Assembly (NCBI GenBank): GCA_019454205.1 | Contig: CP075369.1 | Coordinates: forward strand, 2,868,001 to 2,932,000 | DNA: 64,000 nucleotides | DNA from: Xanthobacteraceae bacterium | GTDB lineage: Bacteria > Pseudomonadota > Alphaproteobacteria > Rhizobiales > Xanthobacteraceae | Direction of reading: 5' to 3' | Shown here: piece by piece, positions 10,001 through 18,293 of the stretch | How positions within the stretch are numbered: position 1 is the stretch's first letter | How the letters are laid out: each line of letters begins with the position of its first letter | The notes under the pieces: model-generated | Seen by the model: only the letters and a program-made list of their open reading frames with translations | The model's database searches: none | Told to the model about the DNA's origin: nothing | Translations under genes and position numbers: made by a program

Positions 10001-11880
10001 CTGCCGTCGGCACGCGCAAGCGTCATGTCGTGCAGCCACACCGAGCCGCCGTCGGCCGCGCAACGCTCCAACGTGTAAGTGCGCTCGTCGATGACGTTGA
10101 AGCCCATGTTTTCCAGCAGCGGCACGCGCTCGGAAAGCGGCATCGGCCGCTCACAATTCCAGACCTTCAGGTTGAGCGATTGCGCTTCTCCGCCGCGCCG
10201 GTAGAAATTGATGGCGAGCGGTTTCGCGGACGAAAGATTGTCGATGATCCTGATGTCTTCGACCGCGACGTCCGCGCCGTAGGCTTCGCGGTAAGCCGCC
10301 GAGAACGCGTTGCGGTACTTCGTCTCCGCGGCCTGCGCCTTGTCGGGATCGAACGCGCCGCTCAGTTCCTTGGCGAAGCGGTCCTGCCAGTTGCGCACGA
10401 TCGCCGTAATATCCGCTTCGAGTTTCTCGCGCGCAGGGTTCGGCGTTTCTCCCGCGTCGCGCCCGATGATGAAATGCACGCGCGTCAGCGGGCCTTCGGG
10501 GAAGAATGGATAGAACGCCGAAACCCGGCCCTGATAGGTTTCCGCGAGATATGCGCCGATGCGCACGCGCACCGCGCTGTCGTAGCGTTCGCGGGGCACG
10601 AACACGATCACCGAAACGAAGCGGTTGAAACGGTCGCGCCGCGCCAGCACGCGCACGCGCGGCCGCTCGTCGAGTTGCAGGATGGTCTTCGCAAAACCGA
10701 GCAGCGTCTCGCGGTCCACCTGAAACAGGTCGTCGCGCGGATAGCTCTCCAGCACGTTCGCCAGCGCCTTGCCCGAATGGCTCTCGCTCGAAAATCCCGC
10801 GTGGTCGAGCACGAAGGCCGCCTTGCGCCGCAGAAACGGAATCTTGAAAACCGAATCGCGATAGACCGGCGACGTGAACAGGCCGACGATGCGGCGCTCG
10901 CCGGTCAGCTTGCCGTTCTTGTCGAAGCGCTTGATGCCGATGTAGTCCATGTGCGCACGGCGATGCACGCGCGAGCGCAGGTTCGCTTTCGTCACGATCA
11001 GCGGCAGCGGCAGTTTCAGGAACTCGCGCAGTTCCTGGCTGGTCGAGACCGGCTCGCCCGCGCGGCTCAGCACGCGAATGTCGCGGCGGCGCAGGATGCC
11101 AAGACCGGAATCGAACACCGGCTCCAGCACGGAATCGCCGCTCGCCATCAGCACATTGTCGCGGCAGCCGAGGAACGTGAAATGGTCGTCGCGCAGCCAC
11201 TTCAGGAACGCGACCGCCTCCTCGATCTCGTCTTCCGGCAGCGGATGCGATTTCTTCTGCAAGCCGTCGATCACGTCGTCGGCGTATTCTTTCATTTTCG
11301 GCCAGTCTTCGACGCAAAGCCGCACGTCCTCGAGCACCGCCTGCAACGCCCCGGCGATGCCGCCGTGCCGTCCTTCGTCGATGCGCGCGACATGCAGGTG
11401 AATGAAGCTCTCGCGCTTCTTTTTCTTGCCGCCGTCCGCAAGCCCGCGCCATTCCGCGAGCGTCCCGTTGCTTTCGCGCTCCACTGAAAAGATCGGGTGT
11501 GCCGCGAGCCGCACGGTCAGGCCCTGCTCCACCAGTTCCGCCGTCACCGAATCGAGCAGAAACGGCATGTCCTCGTTCTCGATCTCGATGATCGTGATTG
11601 CGGACAACATGCCGCCGTTCTCCACGGCGGCGGGATTATAGATCTGGATATCGGCGGCGCCTGCGGGGCGCGTGCGCAGGTGTTCGAAACTTCTCCGCGC
11701 GATGGCGGCCAGTTCGCCCGGTGAGTAATTCGCGACATCTTCCGGTGCTGCGCCGCCGAACAGCGCGGCGACGAAATCTGCCGGCACCTTGTTGCCGGCG
11801 GACGCCAGCTTCGCGGCCTCGCCGAGCAATTTTTCCAGTTGCAAGGCTTCGCCCGAGGCAAGCCGGCTCGCGACATTCAT
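7036..11880 (-). CDS. gdhB: Large NAD-specific glutamate dehydrogenase
   Basis: 1,614-residue NAD-dependent glutamate dehydrogenase of the large type, which interconverts glutamate with 2-oxoglutarate and ammonia, mostly in the catabolic direction in known homologues. The N-terminal half contains ACT-like regulatory segments (for example ENEDMPFLLDSVTAEL near 100). The catalytic domain is recognised by FGKVARGGIRWSDR and by VPVGAKGGFVPK, which contains the conserved lysine of the active site. The Rossmann NAD-binding region follows (GDMSGDVFGNGMLL, KVVGEGANLG). No frameshift is visible over 4.8 kb. The symbol is used in the sense of large NAD-GDH; naming varies among species. Confidence 0.95.
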   Translation of the reverse strand: MNVASRLASGEALQLEKLLGEAAKLASAGNKVPADFVAALFGGAAPEDVANYSPGELAAIARRSFEHLRTRPAGAADIQIYNPAAVENGGMLSAITIIEIENEDMPFLLDSVTAELVEQGLTVRLAAHPIFSVERESNGTLAEWRGLADGGKKKKRESFIHLHVARIDEGRHGGIAGALQAVLEDVRLCVEDWPKMKEYADDVIDGLQKKSHPLPEDEIEEAVAFLKWLRDDHFTFLGCRDNVLMASGDSVLEPVFDSGLGILRRRDIRVLSRAGEPVSTSQELREFLKLPLPLIVTKANLRSRVHRRAHMDYIGIKRFDKNGKLTGERRIVGLFTSPVYRDSVFKIPFLRRKAAFVLDHAGFSSESHSGKALANVLESYPRDDLFQVDRETLLGFAKTILQLDERPRVRVLARRDRFNRFVSVIVFVPRERYDSAVRVRIGAYLAETYQGRVSAFYPFFPEGPLTRVHFIIGRDAGETPNPAREKLEADITAIVRNWQDRFAKELSGAFDPDKAQAAETKYRNAFSAAYREAYGADVAVEDIRIIDNLSSAKPLAINFYRRGGEAQSLNLKVWNCERPMPLSERVPLLENMGFNVIDERTYTLERCAADGGSVWLHDMTLARADGSGIDAEAMDARLEAALMAVLQGRAENDGFNALVLNAGMPWRDVTLVRTLARYLRQAAIPYSQDYLWTTLNRHAQVARDLVALFHTRFDPRFDGTPEQREAIQAELRASIETALGAVQSLDEDRILRRFTNLIGAAVRTNYYQIAKDGGPRPTIAIKFESRKIDALPLPRPLFEIFVYAPRVEGVHLRFGKVARGGIRWSDRPQDFRTEVLGLVKAQQVKNAVIVPVGAKGGFVPKLMPANPSREAFMAEGTEAYKIFIRSLLDITDNLSAEGAVIVPENTVRHDADDPYLVVAADKGTATFSDTANALAIEHGFWLGDAFASGGSAGYDHKKMGITARGAWEAVKRHFREMDVDISRTAFTVAGVGDMSGDVFGNGMLLEKTIKLIAAFDHRDIFFDPSPDPEKSFNERARMFALPRSSWQDYDKSLLSKGGGIFPRSLKAIPLSPEMQAALSLEKSEATPAEVMNAILKMPVDLLWFGGIGTYIRAASESDAGVGDRANDAIRISGAEVAAKVVGEGANLGMTQRGRIEAARKGVRLNTDAIDNSAGVNSSDVEVNLKIALSTPVRAGKLSLEDRNKLLAAMTPDVAALVLRNNYLQTLAISLVERDAANDTGFEIELMRNLERRGLLDRGVEYLPSDIELAERQAKGLGLTRPELAVTLAYAKLTLFDDLVASDAPDEPYFNEELLRYFPDAVPERFPDAVETHRLRREIIATRLGNSIINRGGPAFVTRIADETGASAALIAKAYAAVRDGYRLTDLNKAIDALDAKIPGVAQLALYETVKNLLLERVVWFVRNADFSQGLAKLIAHYREGIDTIEQNIEAILPKERVALLQARTAEAVAKNVPEVLAAKLARLPELTAASDIVLIAGMSGQKTRAVAETYFAAEDYFRLDRVLAAGASVKLTDHFDRLAFDLALSRISASQRRIVSAALQSGKCGAAAIEAWAGAHKSNVERARRGVQEIADSGLTLAKLTVAANLIGELVSEA

Positions 11881-12031
11881 GTCTGTCCTCCCTGCCCCGC
11901 AATCCGGCTGTTTTCGCTGCTGCCGGTATTTCGCCAGTTTCTGCCGCTCCCCTGCCGCTGTCGAGGGGAGTGGTTTTCAGCCGCACCAACCGGCTGTTAG
12001 GTTCGCCTTACCCCGGAAAAAGGACAGGCCC

Positions 12032-12634
12032 ATGAAACCGGCAAATCAGGCCGCCGCTGCGGCTCCGCAAAAAGAGGAAAAAATCCTCGCGCTCGATCTC
12101 ACCCCCGGCGAACTCGACGAGGCGATGAAAGCCTATTTCGCCAAATGTCAGGAAAAGCTCGGCTTCATTCCGAACGTGCTGACGGCCTATTCGTTCGATC
12201 TGGCGAAGCTGAAAGCCTTCGTCGCCATGTCCGACGACCTGATGCTCGGCAAATCCGGCATCTCGAAAGCGGAGCGCGAGATGATCGCGGTCGTGGTTTC
12301 CTCCGCCAATCACTGCCACTACTGCCTGATCGCCCACGGCGCGGTGCTGCGCAAACTCACCGGCGACATCCAGCTTGCCGACACCATCGTCATGAATTAC
12401 CGCGCAGCGGCGCTCGATGCGCGCACCCGCGCGATGCTCGATTTCTCGTGGAAGCTGACCGAAGCGCCGTGGGAAGTCGGCGAGGAAGACCGCGCGGCAT
12501 TGCGCAAGCACGGCTTCTCGGATCGCGACATCTGGGACATCGCGGCGGTCGCGGCGTTCTTTAACATGTCGAACCGCCTCGCCACCGCGAGCGGCAACGA
12601 ACCGAACGCCGAATATTACGCGATGGCGCGTTGA
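12032..12634 (+). CDS. AhpD-like peroxidase-related (carboxymuconolactone decarboxylase family) protein
   Basis: 200-residue member of the AhpD/CMD fold. The redox signature HCHYCLIAHG places Cys95 and Cys98 with His102 in the CxxC-x3-H arrangement used by alkylhydroperoxidases, preceded by the conserved glutamate of SKAEREMI. The length and C-terminal NRLATASGNEPNAEYY match the uncharacterised 'peroxidase-related enzyme' subgroup. ATG at 12032 was chosen because the upstream in-frame extension (from 11789) would run across the divergent gdh promoter region. The stop overlaps the ggt start (TTGA), implying translational coupling to gamma-glutamyltransferase and a possible shared role in thiol or oxidative metabolism (inference). 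Confidence 0.88.
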   Translation: MKPANQAAAAAPQKEEKILALDLTPGELDEAMKAYFAKCQEKLGFIPNVLTAYSFDLAKLKAFVAMSDDLMLGKSGISKAEREMIAVVVSSANHCHYCLIAHGAVLRKLTGDIQLADTIVMNYRAAALDARTRAMLDFSWKLTEAPWEVGEEDRAALRKHGFSDRDIWDIAAVAAFFNMSNRLATASGNEPNAEYYAMAR

Positions 12635-14397
12635 AGATTTTGCCGTCCGCCATTCGCCATCTGGCGTTCCGTGCAATCGCGTTGCTGCTCGCGGCCGCGC
12701 TTGCAGCGCCGTCCTTTGCGCAACAACCGTTCGACCCGGTCGCGACCAACCGCGCCACCGTCGATCCGGGCACGAAGCCGGTACTTGCACCGAACGGCAT
12801 GGTTTCCTCGCAGGAAGCCCTCGCCACGCGCATCGGCGTCGAGATTCTCAACAAGGGCGGCAACGCCGTGGATGCGGCGGTCGCGGTCGGCTTCGCGCTG
12901 GCCGTGACACTGCCACGCGCGGGCAATCTTGGCGGCGGCGGCTTCTTCGTGATCTGGCTCGCGGAGGCGAAGCAATCCATCGCCATTGATTTTCGCGAAG
13001 TCGCGCCCGCCGCGATCCGCCGCGACAGCTTCCTCGGCGCAAACGGCAAACCCGATCCGCACAAGTCGCTTCATACCGGGCTTGCTACCGGCGTTCCGGG
13101 CACGGTCGCGGGCCTCGCCCTCGCGCTGGAAAAATACGGCTCCAGGCGCTTCACGCTCGCCGACCTGCTCGCGCCCGCGATCAAGCTCGCGAATGAAGGC
13201 GTGCCGCTGGAGAACGACCTCGCGATTTCGATTACACGCTACCAGCAACTGCTTGGACGCTGGCCTTCGTCGCAGAAGGTTTTCTTCCGCGACGGCAAGC
13301 CATTGCAGCGCGGCGACAGGCTCGTGCAGCGCGACCTCGCCGCGACCTTGCAGGCGATTGCGGAAAAAGGCCCGGAGGCTTTTTATCGCGGCGTCATCGC
13401 GGAGCGCATTGCGCGCGCCGTGCAGGACGCGGGCGGCGTGATGACCGTGGAAGACCTCGCGAATTACCGCGCGGACATTCGCGAAACCGTGCGCGGCACC
13501 TACCGGGGCTACGACATCGTTTCCATGCCGCCGCCTTCTTCCGGCGGCGGTTTGCTGATCCAGATTCTCAACATCCTGGAGGGCTTCGATCTCCGGAAGA
13601 TGGGCCGCGATTCGCCCGACACCATTCACGTCATGGTGGAGGCGATGAAGCGCGCCTTTGCCGACCGCGCGGAATTCTTCGGCGATCCCGACTACGTCAA
13701 GGTGCCGCTCACGACGCTGCTCTCGAAGGAATATGCCGAGAAGCTGCGCGCGGGCATCGACCTGAAGGTCGCGACCCCGTCGGAAAAAATCCGCGCCGGC
13801 GCCGCGCCGAAACAAGGCGGCGACAACACCACGCATTATTCGGTGGTCGACCGCGACGGCAACGCGGTCGCCGCGACCGTTACACTCAATTTCAGCTACG
13901 GCCTCGGCCTCGTCGCGGAAGGCACCGGCGTCCTCCTGAATAACGAGATGGACGATTTCGCGCTCGCGCCCGGCGTGCCGAACGCCTACGGCCTTGTCGG
14001 TGGCGAAGCGAACGCGCCGGGTCCGAACAAGAAACCGCTTTCCTCCATGACGCCTACGATTCTGGTGAAGGACGGCAAGGCGTTTCTCGTTACCGGCTCG
14101 CCGGGCGGCAGCCGCATCATCACCACCGTGTTGCGCGTCGTGACCGGCGTCGTCGATTTTGACCTCGACATCGCGCAAGCCATCGCGCTGCCGCGCTTTC
14201 ATCATCAGTGGCAGCCGGACGTACTCTCGACCGAACCCGGCCTGCCCGACCGCGTTCTTAGAATCCTGCGCGAGCGCGGACATAATGTGCAGATCGGCAC
14301 CGGCACCGGCAGCGCGAATTCGATCCTTCGCGTGCAGGAAGGCTGGTCCGGTGCGGCCGACCGGCGCTATCTCGGCGCGCTCGCGGGCGGCTACTGA
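12631..14397 (+). CDS. ggt: Gamma-glutamyltransferase, periplasmic, self-processing
   Basis: 588 residues. A Sec signal peptide (about 1-30, Ala/Leu-rich core ending APSFAQQ) targets it to the periplasm. GGT cleaves the gamma-glutamyl bond of glutathione and related compounds. The TTHYSVVDRDG motif marks the autoprocessing site, with Thr400 (first Thr) as the expected N-terminal nucleophile of the small subunit. Downstream GSPGGSRII forms part of the oxyanion and substrate pocket. The TTG start at 12631 overlaps the preceding stop by four bases. It is the only start that retains the signal peptide. Full length; no broken motif. Confidence 0.95.
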   Translation: MKILPSAIRHLAFRAIALLLAAALAAPSFAQQPFDPVATNRATVDPGTKPVLAPNGMVSSQEALATRIGVEILNKGGNAVDAAVAVGFALAVTLPRAGNLGGGGFFVIWLAEAKQSIAIDFREVAPAAIRRDSFLGANGKPDPHKSLHTGLATGVPGTVAGLALALEKYGSRRFTLADLLAPAIKLANEGVPLENDLAISITRYQQLLGRWPSSQKVFFRDGKPLQRGDRLVQRDLAATLQAIAEKGPEAFYRGVIAERIARAVQDAGGVMTVEDLANYRADIRETVRGTYRGYDIVSMPPPSSGGGLLIQILNILEGFDLRKMGRDSPDTIHVMVEAMKRAFADRAEFFGDPDYVKVPLTTLLSKEYAEKLRAGIDLKVATPSEKIRAGAAPKQGGDNTTHYSVVDRDGNAVAATVTLNFSYGLGLVAEGTGVLLNNEMDDFALAPGVPNAYGLVGGEANAPGPNKKPLSSMTPTILVKDGKAFLVTGSPGGSRIITTVLRVVTGVVDFDLDIAQAIALPRFHHQWQPDVLSTEPGLPDRVLRILRERGHNVQIGTGTGSANSILRVQEGWSGAADRRYLGALAGGY

Positions 14398-14421
14398 GTA
14401 AGGAAAACGTAAGGAGCGGAC

Positions 14422-14838
14422 ATGCGGCAGGCAGCCGGATCGCTGCGGATTGAAACGAAGGGCCGCGGCCTGATCGAGTTCACCCGCGAAGTCGCGGCAT
14501 GGCTCGCGCAGGAGAAATTCCAGACCGCGCTGCTCACGGTCTATTGCCGCCACACCTCGGCTTCTCTTCTTATACAGGAGAACGCCGACCCGGACGTGCA
14601 GACGGACCTGCAAAACTATTTCGCGGAAATCGCGCCGGAGTCGGAGCGCTACATCCATTCCGCGGAAGGCCCCGACGACATGCCCGCGCACCTGCGCGCC
14701 GCGCTGACGCAGACCAGCCTGAGCATCCCGGTCACCGGCGGCCGCATGGCGCTCGGCACATGGCAGGGCATCTACCTGTTCGAGCATCGCGCGCGCCCGC
14801 ACACGCGCGAGATCGTGCTGCACGCGATCGGCGACTGA
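14422..14838 (+). CDS. yjbQ: YjbQ/UPF0047 family protein
   Basis: 138-residue secondary thiamine-phosphate synthase-type (YjbQ, UPF0047) protein. Family signatures are visible: CRHTSASLLIQENADP near 46-61, HLRAALTQTSLSIPV near 96-110 and GTWQGIYLFEHR near 118-129. E. coli YjbQ has weak thiamine phosphate synthase activity; the physiological role remains unclear. ATG at 14422 is preceded by AAGGAG. It starts 24 bases after ggt and is probably co-transcribed. Confidence 0.9.
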   Translation: MRQAAGSLRIETKGRGLIEFTREVAAWLAQEKFQTALLTVYCRHTSASLLIQENADPDVQTDLQNYFAEIAPESERYIHSAEGPDDMPAHLRAALTQTSLSIPVTGGRMALGTWQGIYLFEHRARPHTREIVLHAIGD

Positions 14839-14859
14839 TTCTCTGGTCTGGGAGAAAAT

Positions 14860-14934
<75 letters not shown>

Positions 14935-15162
14935 ATCCGGAATGGCGGGTACTGGCCCCGCCGGGTAAGCGGGGGTTCTAGGCAAAAGCCTTGAGCGACG
15001 CAACACCTGAAAATTGCGAGCATTAACCGCGCCTTGGGCCGCCTCCGGGGCGGCCCGGATTTGCTTTCGGTGGCCATGGACCCCATCTATGGTCCCTGAA
15101 ACGAGGCTGGTCCGGCCGCGTTTGTCCGTAACAGCCTCGAAACGACCCGCCCGGAGCGACGC

Positions 15163-16083
15163 ATGGAATTGAATCAGGGGAACGCAGCCGCGGCGCTCAA
15201 CGCCGGCGACCTCATCTCCGACACCACGACCCAGACCTTCATGAAGGACGTGATCGAGGAATCGCGGAAGCGTCCGGTGCTGGTCGATTTCTGGGCCGAA
15301 TGGTGCGGCCCCTGCAAATCGCTCACGCCCATTCTGGAAAAGGCGGTGAAGGCGGCGGGCGGCGCGGTGAAGCTCGTGAAGATGGACATCGACAAGCATC
15401 CGCAGATTCCGGGGCAGCTCGGCATCCAGTCGATCCCGGCCGTGTTCGCCTTCGACAAGGGCCAGCCGGTCGATGGCTTCGTCGGCGCATTGCCCGAAGG
15501 ACAGGTGACCGCGTTCATCGAACGCCTCACCGGCAAGGCGAATCCCTCGACCGAATTGCTCAATGAGGCGGAAGCGAAACTTGCGGCGGGCGAGTTCGAC
15601 GAAGCCACTTCGCTCTACGCCGAAGTGCTGACCGACGATCCCGCGAACGCGCGCGCACTCGCGGGCCTCGTGCGTTGCCACATCGCGGCGGGCGATCTCG
15701 AACAGGCGCAGGAAACCTTCGCGATGATTCCCGCCGACGCTTCCAAGGATAAAACCGCCGCGCCCGCCATCACCGCGGCGAAGGCCGCGCTCGACCTCGC
15801 CGAACAGGCAGGAAAAGTTTCGAGCGAAGGCGGCGACCTCGAAGCGAAGGTAAACGCCAACCCGGACGATCATCAGGCCCGCCTTGACCTCGCGATTTCG
15901 CTGAGCGCCAAAGGCGAGAAGGCGAAAGCAGCCGAACACCTGCTCGCGATCATCAAGAAGGATCGCAAGTGGAACGATGAAGCCGCACGCAAGCAGTTGC
16001 TCCAGTTCTTCGATGCATGGGGACCGATGGACGAGGCCACCGTCGATGCCCGCAAGAAACTTTCCGTCCTTCTGTTCTCGTAA
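15163..16083 (+). CDS. cnoX: Thioredoxin-TPR co-chaperone, CnoX/YbbN type
   Basis: 306 residues. An N-terminal thioredoxin fold (about 20-130) carries an intact WCGPC active site (Cys48, Cys51), followed by TPR-like helical repeats (about 140-300). This is the layout of YbbN/CnoX, a cytosolic chaperone-redoxin that protects proteins from oxidation and hands them to GroEL or DnaK. E. coli CnoX lacks one active cysteine; the CxxC here suggests a redox-active version, as in Caulobacter. It precedes the LON-domain gene by 27 bases. Confidence 0.88.
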   Translation: MELNQGNAAAALNAGDLISDTTTQTFMKDVIEESRKRPVLVDFWAEWCGPCKSLTPILEKAVKAAGGAVKLVKMDIDKHPQIPGQLGIQSIPAVFAFDKGQPVDGFVGALPEGQVTAFIERLTGKANPSTELLNEAEAKLAAGEFDEATSLYAEVLTDDPANARALAGLVRCHIAAGDLEQAQETFAMIPADASKDKTAAPAITAAKAALDLAEQAGKVSSEGGDLEAKVNANPDDHQARLDLAISLSAKGEKAKAAEHLLAIIKKDRKWNDEAARKQLLQFFDAWGPMDEATVDARKKLSVLLFS

Positions 16084-16110
16084 CGGCGGCTAGTCCGCAA
16101 GGTGATGACG

Positions 16111-16782
16111 ATGGCGATGAACGCGCCCTATGGCAGCCCGCAGGATTTGCCGGAAACAATTCCGGTATTCCCGCTGCCGCGCGCGCTGCTGCTGCCGCGC
16201 GTCGAGCTGCCGCTCAACATTTTCGAGCCGCGCTATCTCGCCATGATCGACGATGCGCTGCGCGGCGACCGCCTGATCGGCATGATCCAGCCGGACGAAA
16301 CGAAGGAAGGCTCCACGCAAACGCCCTCGCTCTATTCCATCGGCTGCGTCGGCCGCCTCACGCAGTTCGCGGAGACCGGCGACGGCCGCTATCAGGTGGT
16401 GCTGACCGGCGTGTCGCGCTTTCGCCTTAAGGAAGAAGTCGAAGGCATGCAGCCCTATCGCCGCTGCAAGGTGGATTTCTCGCCGTTCGAGGACGATCTG
16501 GTGCCGCGACTCGGCGAAGACGAGGTTGACCGCGAAAAGCTTTTGAAAACGCTTTCCAACTACCTCGCCGCGAATTCCATCGAAGCGGACTGGAACGGCA
16601 TCTCCGAAGCGCCGACCGAAGCGCTGGTGAACGGCCTTTCGCTGATGTCGCCGTTCGGCGTCCGCGAAAAGCAGGCGCTCCTCGAAGCCGCCGACCTGCG
16701 CACGCGGGCGGAGCTTCTTGTCGCAGCGACCGAGATTGCATTGGCCGCCGGAGACGGCGAAGAAACCGGAACCTTGCAGTAG
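16111..16782 (+). CDS. LON peptidase substrate-binding domain protein
   Basis: About 223 residues consisting essentially of the N-terminal substrate-binding domain of Lon (PUA-like). Typical motifs are IPVFPLPRALLLPRVELPLNIFEPRY near the start and GCVGRLTQFAETGDGRY in the middle. It lacks the AAA+ and protease domains, so it is a stand-alone LAN-type protein of unknown role. Several starts are possible (GTG 16102, ATG 16105, 16111, 16117). 16111 is preferred because AAGGTGA lies five bases upstream. It sits between the CnoX-like and Trm112-like genes, an arrangement common in rhizobia. Confidence 0.85.
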   Translation: MAMNAPYGSPQDLPETIPVFPLPRALLLPRVELPLNIFEPRYLAMIDDALRGDRLIGMIQPDETKEGSTQTPSLYSIGCVGRLTQFAETGDGRYQVVLTGVSRFRLKEEVEGMQPYRRCKVDFSPFEDDLVPRLGEDEVDREKLLKTLSNYLAANSIEADWNGISEAPTEALVNGLSLMSPFGVREKQALLEAADLRTRAELLVAATEIALAAGDGEETGTLQ

Positions 16783-16824
16783 GATCGCGGTTATAGAAGC
16801 CGCGCCTGAAACGCTGGAGACGTC

Positions 16825-17019
16825 ATGAACACCGACCGCAACACCATCGACCCCAAGCTGCTTGAAATTCTGGTCTGCCCCGTCAGCAAGGGTCCGCTGG
16901 AATACGACAGCGAAAAGCAGGTTCTGGTTTCGCGCACGGCGAAGCTCATCTACCCGATCCGGGACGGCATCCCGATCATGCTGCCTGAAGAAGCGCGCCC
17001 GCTGGAAAACGCGTCTTAG
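16825..17019 (+). CDS. Trm112-like (YcaR) small protein
   Basis: 64 residues. The KLLEILVCPVSKGPLEYD and YPIRDGIPIMLPEEAR motifs define the Trm112/UPF0434 family. Bacterial members commonly hold a single CP knuckle, as here, rather than the full zinc site of the eukaryotic methyltransferase activator. The partner is unknown. It lies 42 bases after the LON-domain gene, and its stop overlaps the end of the convergent hydroxylase gene by four bases. Confidence 0.9.
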   Translation: MNTDRNTIDPKLLEILVCPVSKGPLEYDSEKQVLVSRTAKLIYPIRDGIPIMLPEEARPLENAS

Positions 17020-18230
17020 ATCAATTCGCCCCGAAGCAATTTCGGTACATCGCCCGTGAGGCCGGCCGCCTCGCGGGCGAAATATTTTTTGAGCGCCGGC
17101 GCGCGGTCCACCAGCCCCAGACCGAGATCGCGCATGTGGCGCAGCACCGTCCAATCGTTCGAGAACAGGCGGTTCAGCGAGTCGGTGGCAAAGCCCATCG
17201 CCACCGTGTCCGAACGCCGCCAGCGCTCGTAACGCGCGAGCACTTCGCGCGCGCCCGGATCGAGGCCGAGCCGTGCCGCATCCGCGATACATTCCGCAAG
17301 CGCCGCGACATCGCGCAGGCCCATGTTCAGCCCTTGCCCCGCGAGCGGATGGATCACATGCGCGGCGTCGCCGAGCAGTGCGAAGCGCTCCGCGACGAAC
17401 GTGCGCGCAATCGAAATCTGTAACGGATAGGCGCGTGGCTTCGAGAGCACTTCCAGCGCGCCGAACTGCAACCCGAAACGCAGTTCCAGTTCGCGGAGGA
17501 ATTCTTCCGCGGGCAACGCGACGATGCGAGCCGCTTCCTCGCCCGTTTCGGTCCACACGATCGACGAGCGGTTTCCCGTGAGCGGGAGGATCGCGAACGA
17601 ACCGTGGGGAAGAAAATGCTGCACGGCCTTGCCGTCATGCGGGCGCGCATGGCCGATGGTCGCGACGATGCCCGATTGCCCGTAGCTGCTGGTCGAGGAG
17701 CGGATATTCGCGGCCGCACGCAGTTTCGACTGCACGCCGTCGGCCGCGACCAGCAACCGCGCGCGATGGGCGCCGAACGAAACCGTGCCCTCGCCCGCCT
17801 CGAACGCGGCATTCGCTTCCGCGTATTGCGCAATGCCTTCTTCCGTTGCTGCATCGCGCAGCGCGGCAATCAGCGCGCGGTTCTCCACCATGTGCGCGAG
17901 CGGCTCGTCTTCCTCGCCTTGCGCAAAATCAAGAAACGGCTGGCGCACTGCGTCCTGCAAGCGGCTGTCGGTGATGGTCATGGCGCGGATCGGCTGCACC
18001 GCGCCGAGCCGTTCCCAGACGCCGAGCGCCTCGAACAAATGCCGCGCACCTTCGGCAATGGCGACCACGCGGTCGTCTTTAGGCGGCTCGCGGCCAATCG
18101 TCGGGTCGAACAGCGCGACCCGGAACGAAGCCCCCAGATTACGCGCAAGCGCGACCGCAAGCGCGGCCCCGGCGATTCCCGCCCCCGCAATCGCGACGTC
18201 CAGCGGCTTATCCCGCGTTTGCTTGTTCAT
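17016..18230 (-). CDS. UbiH/UbiF/COQ6-family FAD-dependent hydroxylase
   Basis: 404-residue flavin monooxygenase of the ubiquinone biosynthesis hydroxylase family, which hydroxylates the prenylated benzene ring at the membrane. The dinucleotide-binding GAGIAGAALAVALA motif is near residue 16. The DG motif (VAADGVQSKLR) is near 180. The GDAAHVIHPLAGQGLNMGLRD fingerprint lies near 290-310. Position specificity (C1, C5 or C6) cannot be assigned by eye, because alphaproteobacterial UbiL, UbiM and UbiH proteins are similar. It is read away from tesB, with a short divergent gap (18,231-18,293). Confidence 0.88.
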   Translation of the reverse strand: MNKQTRDKPLDVAIAGAGIAGAALAVALARNLGASFRVALFDPTIGREPPKDDRVVAIAEGARHLFEALGVWERLGAVQPIRAMTITDSRLQDAVRQPFLDFAQGEEDEPLAHMVENRALIAALRDAATEEGIAQYAEANAAFEAGEGTVSFGAHRARLLVAADGVQSKLRAAANIRSSTSSYGQSGIVATIGHARPHDGKAVQHFLPHGSFAILPLTGNRSSIVWTETGEEAARIVALPAEEFLRELELRFGLQFGALEVLSKPRAYPLQISIARTFVAERFALLGDAAHVIHPLAGQGLNMGLRDVAALAECIADAARLGLDPGAREVLARYERWRRSDTVAMGFATDSLNRLFSNDWTVLRHMRDLGLGLVDRAPALKKYFAREAAGLTGDVPKLLRGELI

Positions 18231-18293
18231 GGCCCGAAGATATGTAGGTTAAGCGCTCGCGCGGCAACCCGCAGTATGCATGAAGGTTTACCG

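Noticed and set aside
7153..11487. Long plus-strand open frames (594 and 578 codons) opposite the NAD-glutamate dehydrogenase gene
   Set aside because: They are Arg/Ala/His-rich with no recognisable domain, as expected for frames shadowing a GC-rich gene; the minus-strand gene has clear family motifs throughout.
15036..15056. GGGCCGCC/GGCGGCCC hairpin upstream of the CnoX-like gene as a terminator
   Set aside because: Stem is good, but there is no U-tract in either direction and no adjacent gene end that needs it.
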